Source: an uncultured Sphingobacteriales bacterium
GTDB taxonomy: Bacteria; Bacteroidota; Bacteroidia; Chitinophagales; Chitinophagaceae
Direction: 5' to 3'
Assembly: GCA_937991535.1 (NCBI GenBank)
Contig: CALKHN010000074.1
Coordinates: 1-64,000, forward strand
Length of the DNA stretch: 64,000 nucleotides
The notes under the pieces were generated by a model. It saw only the letters and a list, made by a program, of their open reading frames with translations. It had not been told where the DNA came from and made no database searches. Every line of letters begins with the position of its first letter. Within the stretch, counting starts at the first letter, position 1. This document shows, piece by piece, positions 52,404-60,520 of this stretch. A program made the position numbers and the translations under genes.

Positions 52404-54152
52404 TTATTCATTCAATATCATCTTTGCCCGCTGCACCATCGCTTCTGCCGGGATCGTTTTTAGTTTTTCAATTGAGAATTGCTGCAAAACTTCGTCTAAT
52501 TTTTTTAACGATTGTGTATCGCCTTTTGCTGTGAACATCTTTTGCATCAGCTTTATCTTTTCAAAATCCTGGATGCCTTCAATGAGTTTTTCAAAGCGTA
52601 TGGAAGTCCGCGGTCCGGGGTAAACCTGGTACGTATCTCCTGCGGGCCAACTGCGGAAGCGTGAATCCCTGAGTGGGTCGGCTACCCAACTGTTGTAGGC
52701 CCACCGCAGGTAGCCGGTAAAACCTTTAGCGGCGGCATACCAGCCTATCCACACATGTTCGGCGGGAGGAGAGAAGGTAAAACCGTTGGGATAAGGCTCA
52801 ACGCAGCAGGTATAATAGGTGCTGGGCTTGCCTTTGGCTATGCGTTCTTTAAGTATGGCTTCATCAAATTGCTGGTTAGATGCCAGGCAATAATCAAACA
52901 TGTCCTTTTCTATTTCGGGGTGATAGTTGCCTGCAAGTGCGATCTTCCAGCCCGCATCAATGCTTTTAAGCAATGCAATCACCACCTGCATGTCTTTCAT
53001 AGGTCGTTCATCCATGGCAATTGTGGTAATATCAAACCAGCCTTTGCTTTTTAAATGCTTCGTAAAATCCTTCAGCATGCTTGTCCAGTGCACGGTATAT
53101 TCCGCCGAGCCAATAGGCGCTTTGAGGGTGGTATCTTTTCCCGCTGTTTCATCAAAATAACGGAACGATAAGGCCCATGCTACCATGGTATAACAATTGA
53201 TGCGTTTGTTAATGCCACAGCTCATCACAAAAGAAATGTATTTATCAAACAAGCTGTAATCATATATCCACGATCCATCCCTGCGTTTTGTCCATTTGAT
53301 CAATCCTGGAAAATCGTCAAAGGTTTGATGTCCCCATGGCTCGTCCATAATGCTTGCCGTAATGTTTTTTTGTCCTGCACCGGCTAACAACGTGTAATAA
53401 GGTTTCATCAGCTCAAAATGCTTATCACTCCACAACGGTACACCATGTACTCTGGCGATAGCGGCAGGATGCTGCCAGAGGTCAAGATCAAATGTCCATT
53501 TCCCGGGCGATGGCAACGTGCGGTCAATCACTTTAACGGTATAATGTAAGGTATAGGTTTTGTCTGCTTTTACTGAAATGCTTCCCTTGTAATTGCCGGC
53601 AGCCGCTCCCTGCGGAACCTTAATGCTCAGCCATATGGGCTGCACGGTATTGGCTTTAACAGGGATATGGGAAATGATGTCTATGGCGTCTTCTGCCAGC
53701 GAAGAATCAAAATCCGCGGGTTTCCGGTAACCGCAACCGGCGGCAAATTCGTCCGTTATTACATAACGCACGAACCCCGCTTTAATATCCGCAGATGAAA
53801 TGGGTTGACCTTTTGCATTTACCAGCTCACTAACTGTATAAGTTAGCTGCTCAACAGGCTGGTTTGTCCATACCAGCAGTTGCGTGTGTACCTTTTCTCC
53901 CTTCCACGCTGTAGTGCTCCAGCTATCCTGAACGGTTTTAAACGGAACTTTTTCTTTGGCATAACGGGTATTGCTACTGGCGAAGCTTACCATAACCGGT
54001 TGCTGAAGTGTTTTCCATTCTTCTCCCGGTGCTGTAACCGGCATTGCAGTTTCAGCAAAATAATTGTTGCCTTCGGCACTGTAACTCATATCCTGCGCAA
54101 AGAGCTTTGCGTATAGCATAACACCTGGTATCAGCAGCATTATTTTTTTCAT
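52404..54152 (-). CDS. DUF4091/GH123-like secreted glycoside hydrolase
   Basis: The start MKKIMLLIPGVMLYAKLFAQ (54152) gives 582 residues with a signal peptide; Met at 54170 is an alternative. An N-terminal beta-sandwich (to about 200) precedes a TIM-barrel-like domain with ITASIMDEPWGHQTF, TTIAMDERPMKD (acidic pair) and WIGWYAAAKGFTGYLRWAYNSW. The C-terminal YPGPRTSIRFEKLIEGIQDFEKI is the DUF4091 hallmark. The family includes GH123 beta-N-acetylgalactosaminidases using substrate-assisted catalysis, but exact specificity cannot be read here. It is divergent from the LacI-type gene. Confidence 0.82.
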   Translation of the reverse strand: MKKIMLLIPGVMLYAKLFAQDMSYSAEGNNYFAETAMPVTAPGEEWKTLQQPVMVSFASSNTRYAKEKVPFKTVQDSWSTTAWKGEKVHTQLLVWTNQPVEQLTYTVSELVNAKGQPISSADIKAGFVRYVITDEFAAGCGYRKPADFDSSLAEDAIDIISHIPVKANTVQPIWLSIKVPQGAAAGNYKGSISVKADKTYTLHYTVKVIDRTLPSPGKWTFDLDLWQHPAAIARVHGVPLWSDKHFELMKPYYTLLAGAGQKNITASIMDEPWGHQTFDDFPGLIKWTKRRDGSWIYDYSLFDKYISFVMSCGINKRINCYTMVAWALSFRYFDETAGKDTTLKAPIGSAEYTVHWTSMLKDFTKHLKSKGWFDITTIAMDERPMKDMQVVIALLKSIDAGWKIALAGNYHPEIEKDMFDYCLASNQQFDEAILKERIAKGKPSTYYTCCVEPYPNGFTFSPPAEHVWIGWYAAAKGFTGYLRWAYNSWVADPLRDSRFRSWPAGDTYQVYPGPRTSIRFEKLIEGIQDFEKIKLMQKMFTAKGDTQSLKKLDEVLQQFSIEKLKTIPAEAMVQRAKMILNE

Positions 54153-54218
54153 GACGGTAAAATTTAACATGGTTAAAACTACGGTAATAAAAGGGAAAGA
54201 ACAGGGGCAAACGATTGC

Positions 54219-54482
54219 ATGAATTATGGGGTTACAGGTTTCAGGTTTCAGGGTGCAGGGTTCAGGGGCTCAGGGTTCAGGTTGCAGGTTTCAACGTGGG
54301 CAACGAAATTTTGTTTCGGATTTCGGAAGTTTATGATTTTTAGTTTTTTGTTTATCGTTGTATTTCCCGGATTTCGGATTTTAATGTTCAGATTTGAGAT
54401 TTTTTGTTTCTTGTTTTTTGTGATTTTGCCCTCGTCTTAGGATGCTCAAACCCATACCTGATACCTCACACCTGGCACCTAT
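54219..54482. repeat. word arrays between the DUF4091 gene and lacI-type gene
   Basis: 54234-54297 has nine words of the TCAGGTT/GCAGGGT type on the plus strand, in 7-bp phase except for one 8-bp unit. 54300-54430 has A/T-rich words of the CGGATTTCGG and TTTGTTTAT type, the reverse complement of the CCGAAAT family. 54450-54482 has ACCTGATACCTCACACCTGG words, the reverse of the first set. No gene is visible in this 360-bp gap. Confidence 0.8.
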
Positions 54483-54533
54483 TTGTTTTTGATACCCCAA
54501 AATATGCAGTTACCTTAGCTATTCTTAATTCTT

Positions 54534-55547
54534 ATGGAGAAGAAGGTACCTACGATAAAGGAAATTGCAAAAAAGCTCAATATTTCTGTTTCAACCGTTT
54601 CAAGGGCATTGCATAATCATCCCAGCATAGGCTTGCGCACTAAAATGCAGGTACAAAAGCTGGCAACGGAAATGAATTATGAGCCCAATCAAACAGCCAT
54701 TCAGTTTAAACAAGGAAAAACATTTACCCTTGGACTTATTCTTCCCAACCTCCGCGAAGAATTCTTTTCAACGGCTATCAGCGGTGTAGAAGATACAGCT
54801 TTTAAAAGTAATTATAATGTGCTGATCGGGCAGTCGCACGATGAACTGGAGAGGGAGCGCCAAATTGTTGAAACCATGCGCAAACACAGGGTGGATGGTG
54901 TACTGGCATCTATTTCAAAACAAACCAAAAGCATTGAACATTTCGAACAATTGGATAAATACAATATTCCAGTAGTTTTTTTCGACAGGGTACCCGATGT
55001 ACCCAATATCCATTCGGTATGGTGCAGTTTGTACTATAGCACCATTGAGGCTGTGGAATTTTTATTTCGCAAAGGTCATCAAAGGGTTGGCTATATACAG
55101 GGGCCTCTATCTTTAAATATTAAAAATGAAAGATTAGAAGGGTACTATGCTGCTCATAAGAATAAAAAACTTCCCCTACAGGAATCATTGATCGCAACAA
55201 CAGATCTTTCCAAAGAAAGTACGGAACAGGCTATAGAAAAATTATTATCACTTAAAAATAAACCCACTGCTATACTTGCTTTTAATGATAATGTGGCCCT
55301 GGATACTATTCAGTACTTAAGAAATAAAAAACTGAAGATCAACAAAGATATCAGCGTTGTAAGTTATGCCAACTGGCCCATCACCAGCTATCTTGATTTT
55401 CCTCCTATTGCTTCCGTGGAACAATTTCCGTATGAACAGGGCAGCAGGGCAACAGAGTTGTTGTTCAAGCTTCTGAATACAAAATCGCTTGAAGGTAGTT
55501 TACCTTATGAAAATATTGTGCTGAAAAGCGAATTGATCGTACGGTAA
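54534..55547 (+). CDS. LacI-family transcriptional regulator
   Basis: This 337-residue protein has an N-terminal LacI helix-turn-helix (TIKEIAKKLNISVSTVSRALHNHP, about 5-28) and the hinge region before a periplasmic-binding-protein-like sugar domain (FTLGLILPNLREEFFSTAISGVEDTAF, VDGVLASISK, VPVVFFDRV, TAILAFNDNVALDTI). It is the only recognisable transcription factor in the window. Its position divergent from the DUF4091-GH32 genes makes them likely targets, but I see no clear operator palindrome in the repeat-rich intergenic DNA. Confidence 0.95.
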   Translation: MEKKVPTIKEIAKKLNISVSTVSRALHNHPSIGLRTKMQVQKLATEMNYEPNQTAIQFKQGKTFTLGLILPNLREEFFSTAISGVEDTAFKSNYNVLIGQSHDELERERQIVETMRKHRVDGVLASISKQTKSIEHFEQLDKYNIPVVFFDRVPDVPNIHSVWCSLYYSTIEAVEFLFRKGHQRVGYIQGPLSLNIKNERLEGYYAAHKNKKLPLQESLIATTDLSKESTEQAIEKLLSLKNKPTAILAFNDNVALDTIQYLRNKKLKINKDISVVSYANWPITSYLDFPPIASVEQFPYEQGSRATELLFKLLNTKSLEGSLPYENIVLKSELIVR

Positions 55548-55629
55548 AAGAAGAATCCAGCCAAAGGAAGAAACAAATGATACCCCGCCGCCGCATCAGC
55601 ATCACGACATGCAGCCTGAACATGATTAC

Positions 55630-55656
55630 AAAAAAAGCCGGGCTGGTGACCCGGCT
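55630..55656 (-). terminator. minus-strand terminator with no intact gene upstream
   Basis: Stem AGCCGGG / CCCGGCT (55636-55656) with a 7-base loop, followed on the minus strand by a T run. The only minus-strand reading frame that could feed it is the remnant at 55704-55955. Confidence 0.65.
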
Positions 55657-55703
55657 AATTGCCGATGGAAGATCCAAAGGGATGTTTCCCTTCGCGCTTC
55701 AAG

Positions 55704-55955
55704 TTATCTTCCTTCCGGCTTGTTCTGCTGCTGTTGCTCTGAACGTGCTACAAGTGTTTCAAAAATTATGCCCTGGTTGAAGCAAAGGCGCCCGCCCATT
55801 TCGAAACCTGTTTTAAAAGCAATATCCCGGAACAACTTGTGAAATACTTTCTCCGGCAACCTCGCTTTTGGGGTAATATGTTCTGTAAGTGGCGGATAGG
55901 TGTTACTGATTCCATGCCTGAGCAGCCATTAGGGTTAATGAGACCGGAGATCCAT
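55704..55955 (-). pseudogene. unidentified minus-strand gene remnant
   Basis: From ATG 55955 the frame reads MDLRSH, then two TAA codons (55937-55935 and 55931-55929). After them 74 codons stay open to a TAA at 55706-55704, with sensible composition: ISNTYPPLTEHITPKARLP, EKVFHKLFRDIAFKTGFEM, GGRLCFNQGIIFETLVA. I do not recognise the family. Coding-like composition, internal stops and a good terminator just beyond suggest a decayed small gene; a complete short gene using a TTG or GTG start is the alternative. Confidence 0.4.
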
Positions 55956-56393
55956 AAATAAATGTAGACTTTTTTGTGGTATTAAATGCTCATGCTGTGC
56001 AGAATATTACCCATAAGCATACAGACAATCATTTATTTACGTATTTATGGTTTAAGCAATGGTTACGCAATCCGGTGGGTATGGATTGATACCAGCGATG
56101 TGATATGGAGGGTGAGTGGTGGGTAGAGAAAATGACAAGAACCAAATCACAAGTAAATCGGAAAACTAAAAATCGAAGTTCGAAATGAATGCAAAATCGT
56201 GTGCTATATGGTGGTTTTTTAAACAACGAAATCCGGGAACTGGCAGCAGGCGGCGCTCAGATTTCATTGACAGTGCAAAGAAGGTGCATACAGGCTGTCA
56301 TTAGTGGTTTTGAGCTCACGGCTGACCGCTGATAGCCGATGGCTCAACCAACAAACGGATTCAATACCAAGATCTCAAATTTAAAATCTCAAA
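55956..56393. repeat. gap with word repeats before cutC
   Basis: 55956-56107 shows nothing I can name. 56108-56195 has GGTGAGTGGTGGG and AAGAACCAAATCAC, AAATCGGAAAAC words. 56310-56344 has five heptamers, which on the minus strand (sense for cutC) read AGCCATC, GGCTATC, AGCGGTC, AGCCGTG and AGCTCAA. 56363-56393 has heptamers reading GATTTGA, GATTTTA, AATTTGA on the minus strand, abutting the cutC stop. Confidence 0.65.
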
Positions 56394-57122
56394 TCAACCC
56401 AGGGTTTGCAGAGCCGCTATCATTTTCTTCACTTCCACGGTATCCAGTTCAGTGGTTTGCAGATTTTCATTCATGGAAGTATTGAAATATTTCATTTTTG
56501 AGTCTTCTGTTTTTCTTGCGGAGGAGTGAAATTCAGTAGCTCCGGTTTGTGTGGCCAAAGCAACAATATTTTCTGATCTTACGCCTGATCCCGGCATAAC
56601 AATAATGCGGTCGTTGGCCTGTCGTACAAGCTGAGAAAGTGTTTCGGAACCTTCTGCTGCTGTAGGTTTCAACCCGCTGGTCAGGATTCTTTCGCATCCG
56701 GTGGATATTATATCCTCCAAAGCTTCAAATGGATTGGCTACGCGATCAAATGCCCGGTGAAAGGTAACGCCGAGCGGGTAGGCAGCCTCCACCAATACTG
56801 CGGTTCTCTTTTTATCAATACTTCCATCCGGCTGTAGCAGCCCGATCACCACACCATCGCAGCCCAATTCTTTACAAAGCAGCACATCTTTTTTTATGAC
56901 CTCAAATGCCTCGCTGCTGTATAAAAAATCACCCCCGCGGGGGCGAATGATCGGGTAGAGCTGGAGCGAGGTTTTTTCTCTCGCGGTTTTGATCGTGCCA
57001 TAACCCGGTGTAGTGCCACCTTCAGCAGGGTTATCGCATAACTCAATACGATGGGCTCCTGATTGCTCCGCCAGTAACACAGACTCAATGGTAAAGGCAA
57101 TAACCTCAAGTGTATAATGCAT
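56394..57122 (-). CDS. cutC: CutC family protein
   Basis: This 242-residue TIM-barrel protein of the CutC family begins LEVIAFTIESVLLAEQSGAHRIELCDNPAEGGTTPGYG. It continues with PIIRPRGGDFLYS, GVVIGLLQPDGSID, GVTFHRAFDRV and ILTSGLKPTA, all conserved in the family. CutC was first linked to copper homeostasis, but its catalytic role is not established. No copper gene is nearby. It is divergent from the GH109 gene. Confidence 0.93.
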   Translation of the reverse strand: MHYTLEVIAFTIESVLLAEQSGAHRIELCDNPAEGGTTPGYGTIKTAREKTSLQLYPIIRPRGGDFLYSSEAFEVIKKDVLLCKELGCDGVVIGLLQPDGSIDKKRTAVLVEAAYPLGVTFHRAFDRVANPFEALEDIISTGCERILTSGLKPTAAEGSETLSQLVRQANDRIIVMPGSGVRSENIVALATQTGATEFHSSARKTEDSKMKYFNTSMNENLQTTELDTVEVKKMIAALQTLG

Positions 57123-57308
57123 AGCGACAGTTGTGGGTAGTGAATGGAGCGGTATATGAATGTTGTTTTGAAGTTGAAAGATAGCAAATCACTTTCCGAA
57201 TTATATTTTTTGCAGAACAAACGATTGTTTAAATTTCAGCTAACGCGCTTTTATTCGCACAAATTTAGGATATTAGCGCACACAAAATTATTCATTCAAC
57301 TACTTGCC

Positions 57309-58730
57309 ATGACATCCAACCGCAGAAAATTTTTACGCAATATTACTTTAGGCACCGGTGCGATTGCCACAGGATTACCCGTGCTGGGTAAAGACCATTC
57401 AACAGAGAAAGATGAGTTATCATCCTATGCAGGAAAAAGCGGGTTTAACATGAGTGGCTACGCAGCGCCTAAAATAGATAAAGTGCGTATTGGCATTATA
57501 GGGCTGGGAAACCGGGGATCGGGCGCTGTGGGCCGTTTATCCTTTATTGAAAACGCTGAAATTGTTGCCTTGTGCGACAATCGCCCCGAAAGAATTCCCC
57601 TGGCTCAAAAAACGATTACGGATAAGGGATTGCCAAAAGCTAAAGAATATACGGGCGAAGAAGGATGGAAGGCTTTGTGCGAAAGCAATGATATTGACTT
57701 TGTATATATCTGCACACCCTGGCAATTGCATACACCTATGGCAGTATATGCCATGAAGAACGGAAAACATGCTGCATCGGAGGTACCCATTGCCGTTACC
57801 GTTGATGAATGCTGGCAACTGGTGGAAACCTCGGAAAAAACAAAAAAGCATTGCATGATGCTGGAGAACACCTGCTATGATTTTTTTGAACTGCTTACTT
57901 TAAATATGGCGCGTAATGGTTTGTTTGGAGAGCTGATACATGCCGAAGGCGCTTACATACATGACTTGCTGAGCTCCAATTTCGGGAAAACCAGCTATTC
58001 CAAAATGTGGCGCTTAAGGGAAAATGAATTCCGCAATGGTAATTTATATCCCACACACGGGTTAGGACCAATAGCGCAATGCTTAGACATAAACCGGGGC
58101 GATAAAATGGATCATATGGTTTCTATGTCATCCAATGATTTTATGATGGGTGCAACGGCAAAAGAAAAAGCGGCGGAAGATCCTTTTTTCAATGAGTTTG
58201 TTGGAAAGTCATACCGCGGCAATATGAATACAAGCATCATCCGCACCAATAAAGGAAAAACGATCATGTTGCAGCACGATGTTACTTCTCCACGTCCTTA
58301 CTCACGGCTTCATTTGATCAGCGGTACCAAAGGTGTTGCCCAGAAATATCCCGATCCTGAGCGGATCGCTTTCGGTCATGAATGGATCAAGCCTGAAGAA
58401 TTAAAAGCACTGTATGATAAATATACACCTGAAATTGTAAAACATGTGGGTGATATTGCAAAAAAAGTAGGCGGTCATGGAGGTATGGACTTTATGATGG
58501 ACTGGCGTACTATTGATTGTTTGCGCAACGGGTTGCCTTTAGATCAGGATGTATATGATGGTGTTTTATGGAGTGTAATAGGCCCGCTCAGCGAAAAATC
58601 TGTTGCGAAGAATTCAAAAACGGTAGACGTGCCCGATTTTAGCAGGGGCAACTGGAAAACCAATAAACCCGTGAATCTTACCCTTGAAGGTGGGGGCAAC
58701 ACCACGGTAAGAGAGGTAAAAAAAGGATGA
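57309..58730 (+). CDS. GH109-type (Gfo/Idh/MocA fold) alpha-N-acetylgalactosaminidase-like protein
   Basis: The start is set at 57309 (MTSNRRKFLRNITLG), giving 473 residues; the frame opens at 57144 but the extension is unlike the family. NRRKFLRN suggests a Tat signal, fitting export with a bound nucleotide. The Rossmann motif is IGIIGLGNRGSG. CTPWQLHTPMAVYAM, MLENTCYDFFELLTLNM, NLYPTHGLGPIAQCLDINRG and HGGMDFMMDWRTIDCL match the GH109 enzymes, which use NAD to cleave alpha-GalNAc. A terminator follows at 58788. Confidence 0.85.
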   Translation: MTSNRRKFLRNITLGTGAIATGLPVLGKDHSTEKDELSSYAGKSGFNMSGYAAPKIDKVRIGIIGLGNRGSGAVGRLSFIENAEIVALCDNRPERIPLAQKTITDKGLPKAKEYTGEEGWKALCESNDIDFVYICTPWQLHTPMAVYAMKNGKHAASEVPIAVTVDECWQLVETSEKTKKHCMMLENTCYDFFELLTLNMARNGLFGELIHAEGAYIHDLLSSNFGKTSYSKMWRLRENEFRNGNLYPTHGLGPIAQCLDINRGDKMDHMVSMSSNDFMMGATAKEKAAEDPFFNEFVGKSYRGNMNTSIIRTNKGKTIMLQHDVTSPRPYSRLHLISGTKGVAQKYPDPERIAFGHEWIKPEELKALYDKYTPEIVKHVGDIAKKVGGHGGMDFMMDWRTIDCLRNGLPLDQDVYDGVLWSVIGPLSEKSVAKNSKTVDVPDFSRGNWKTNKPVNLTLEGGGNTTVREVKKG

Positions 58731-58787
58731 TATTGAACCAATAAAGCTTTAAAGTATTCCTGATTGATAAACCACCCGTTATTTTTT

Positions 58788-58809
58788 GGCGCCGAAAGGC
58801 GCCTTTTTT
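58788..58809 (+). terminator. terminator of the GH109 gene
   Basis: A perfect GGCGCC-GAAA-GGCGCC hairpin followed by six T, 57 bp after the stop. Confidence 0.9.
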
Positions 58810-59334
58810 AATGAGAAAGCAGCAAAGTAATGAAGCTGAGACCACAAGAGCTCAAAAGCTATATCAGGGCTTCTTTCCGAAAACGGACCGTATTCGTTTT
58901 CGGACGCCTGCCCGACTGAACGTCGTTCGGGCGGGGCTTTTGGTTACTTTAGCCTACCGGTAGGTGTCTCACCGACCGGAAAGTTTTTTTACATATTGGT
59001 GTTCCCGCACCGCTGTTTTTTTCCGGTGTTGGTGTTATGGCTGCGCCGCCGTTGTCAAAAGAACCAAATCACAAAAAACAAGAAACCAAACCTGTCCGCC
59101 GGGGTGGAGCAATTTCAAATCCAAAAACTTTTCATAAATGCGGGTTGGTAATTGCCTGCCTTACCGAAGATTCAGGCATCAGGATAAACATCTTTGCGTA
59201 AGATAAAGACAAACGGCTTTTTGGCGCAATCAACCCCTTAAACTGTCATAAATCCCACCTTTAATCCTCGCCGTTTGTATTCATCTTTGTGATGTCAATT
59301 CATATTAAACAATAACAATTCAAAATTCAACACA
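58810..59334. other. gap with hairpins, a MITE fragment and word repeats
   Basis: There is no gene. A CCGAAAAC/GTTTTCGG hairpin (about 58874-58899) comes first. GCCCGA/TCGGGC arms lie near 58905-58932. 58953-58984 matches the second hairpin and flank of the MITE-like element at 41687-41714 (30 of 32). 59056-59130 has AAGAACCAAATCACAAAA and AAATCCAAAA words. A CATCTTTG near 59283 is a poor -7 candidate for the VOC gene. Confidence 0.55.
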
Positions 59335-59739
59335 ATGGCAAAGCAGGTATTTATCAACCTTCCGGTGAAAGATTTAAAAAAGGCAATGGCATTTTACGAA
59401 GCCATTGGCTTTACCAACAATCCTCAATTTACAGATGAAACCGCTGCCTGTATGGTATGGAGCGACGCCATCTTTGTAATGCTGCTTACGCATGATAAGT
59501 TCAGGCAATTTATCTCTAAGGCTGTCATTGACGCCAAACAAACCGTTGGAGTAATTAATGCACTCTCCCTGGAGAACAATGACGAAGTAAATTCTTTTGC
59601 TGAAAAAGCGGTAAAAGCAGGGGGCAGGGAATATGCCGAACCCAAAGATTACGGATTTATGCAGCAGCGGTGTGTGGAAGATTTGGACGGACACAATTGG
59701 GAAGTGTTGTATATGGACATGAGCAAATTTCCAGGTTAA
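59335..59739 (+). CDS. VOC-family (glyoxalase-like) protein (1)
   Basis: This 134-residue single VOC protein has two beta-alpha-beta-beta-beta modules. It begins KQVFINLPVKDLKKAMAFYEAIGF and ends DLDGHNWEVLYMDMSKFPG, the usual terminal strand with the metal-ligand Glu. The first metal ligand, usually His in a first strand, is replaced (FINLPV), as in many antibiotic-resistance-like VOC proteins. The substrate is unknown. A second VOC gene follows after 30 bp, so the two probably share a transcript. Confidence 0.88.
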   Translation: MAKQVFINLPVKDLKKAMAFYEAIGFTNNPQFTDETAACMVWSDAIFVMLLTHDKFRQFISKAVIDAKQTVGVINALSLENNDEVNSFAEKAVKAGGREYAEPKDYGFMQQRCVEDLDGHNWEVLYMDMSKFPG

Positions 59740-59769
59740 AAAATATTCGTTCATTTAAAACAAACGAAA

Positions 59770-60237
59770 ATGGCAAAGCAAAAGATAACTCCCTGTTTAT
59801 GGATTGAAAAAGATGCTAAAAAAGCAGCTCAATACTATCTGTCCATTTTTAAAAATGGGAAACTGAAATCATACAAAGCGTATAAAAATTCAGGCGCTCC
59901 GGGCGGCGATTTTGATACAGCGACCATGAATTTACTGGGAATGGATTTCCAGATCCTGGCTGCCGGGCCTTTATTCAAATTCAACGAGGCTGTATCCTTT
60001 GTCGTTACCTGTAAAGACCAGTCCGAAGTAGATTACTATTGGAAAGCCCTCACCGCTAAAGGCGGCAGTGAAGGCCCCTGCGGCTGGCTGAAAGATAAGT
60101 ACGGACTTTCGTGGCAGATCGTGCCGGAGCAGTATTTTAAACTGGAATCGCACAAAAACAAGGCAAAGCAGGAATATGCATTCAGGGCATTAATGAAAAT
60201 GAAAAAAATAATCATTGCTGATCTGGAGGAAAAATAA
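59770..60237 (+). CDS. VOC-family PhnB-like protein (2)
   Basis: This 155-residue protein belongs to the PhnB/3-demethylubiquinone methyltransferase-like VOC group. It opens with ITPCLWIEKDAKKAAQYYLSIFKN, has the family's FMA-type segment as GMDFQILAAGPLFKFNEAVSFVVTCKDQSEVDYYWKAL, and ends with CGWLKDKYGLSWQIVPEQYF. Despite annotation habits it has no methyltransferase fold. The function is unknown. It is paired with the VOC gene 30 bp upstream. Confidence 0.9.
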   Translation: MAKQKITPCLWIEKDAKKAAQYYLSIFKNGKLKSYKAYKNSGAPGGDFDTATMNLLGMDFQILAAGPLFKFNEAVSFVVTCKDQSEVDYYWKALTAKGGSEGPCGWLKDKYGLSWQIVPEQYFKLESHKNKAKQEYAFRALMKMKKIIIADLEEK

Positions 60238-60424
60238 TTGTAATAAACATGAAACGGCTTTGTACTTGCGAAAGATCAAAATGAATTTCTCACCACAAAA
60301 AACTAAACATCATGCGTAAATTAAAAATACAAATGAACGTTTTATTTGCCTGTGGTGAAGTGTAAGCCATTTGATTGCGGAACAGTTTTGCTGTGTTACA
60401 AATTGGCTTAGCAACATTCGTAGA

Positions 60425-60520
60425 TTACCATCTTACTATCTTACTGTCTTACTGTCTTACTATCTTACCATCTTACTATCTTACCATCTTCCCCTCTTCC
60501 CCTCTTGCTATTTTACCTCC
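60425..60520 (-). repeat. array of twelve octamers running into the OmpA-family gene
   Basis: Twelve units of 8 bp in perfect phase on the plus strand, TTACTATC, TTACCATC, TTACTGTC and TTCCCCTC, read GATAGTAA/GATGGTAA on the sense strand of the adjoining gene. The eleventh unit contains its TAG stop (60508-60510) and the twelfth lies inside the last codons, so the array has grown into, or arose from, the coding end. 60238-60424 shows no gene. Confidence 0.9.

Noticed and set aside
55577..55780. 67-codon plus-strand frame after the LacI gene
   Set aside because: It runs straight through the terminator hairpin at 55636-55656 and opposite the better minus-strand remnant.
57144..57308. Longer start of the GH109 protein
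   Set aside because: The extra 55 residues lack a signal and homology, whereas NRRKFLRN right after 57309 is a proper Tat-type start.
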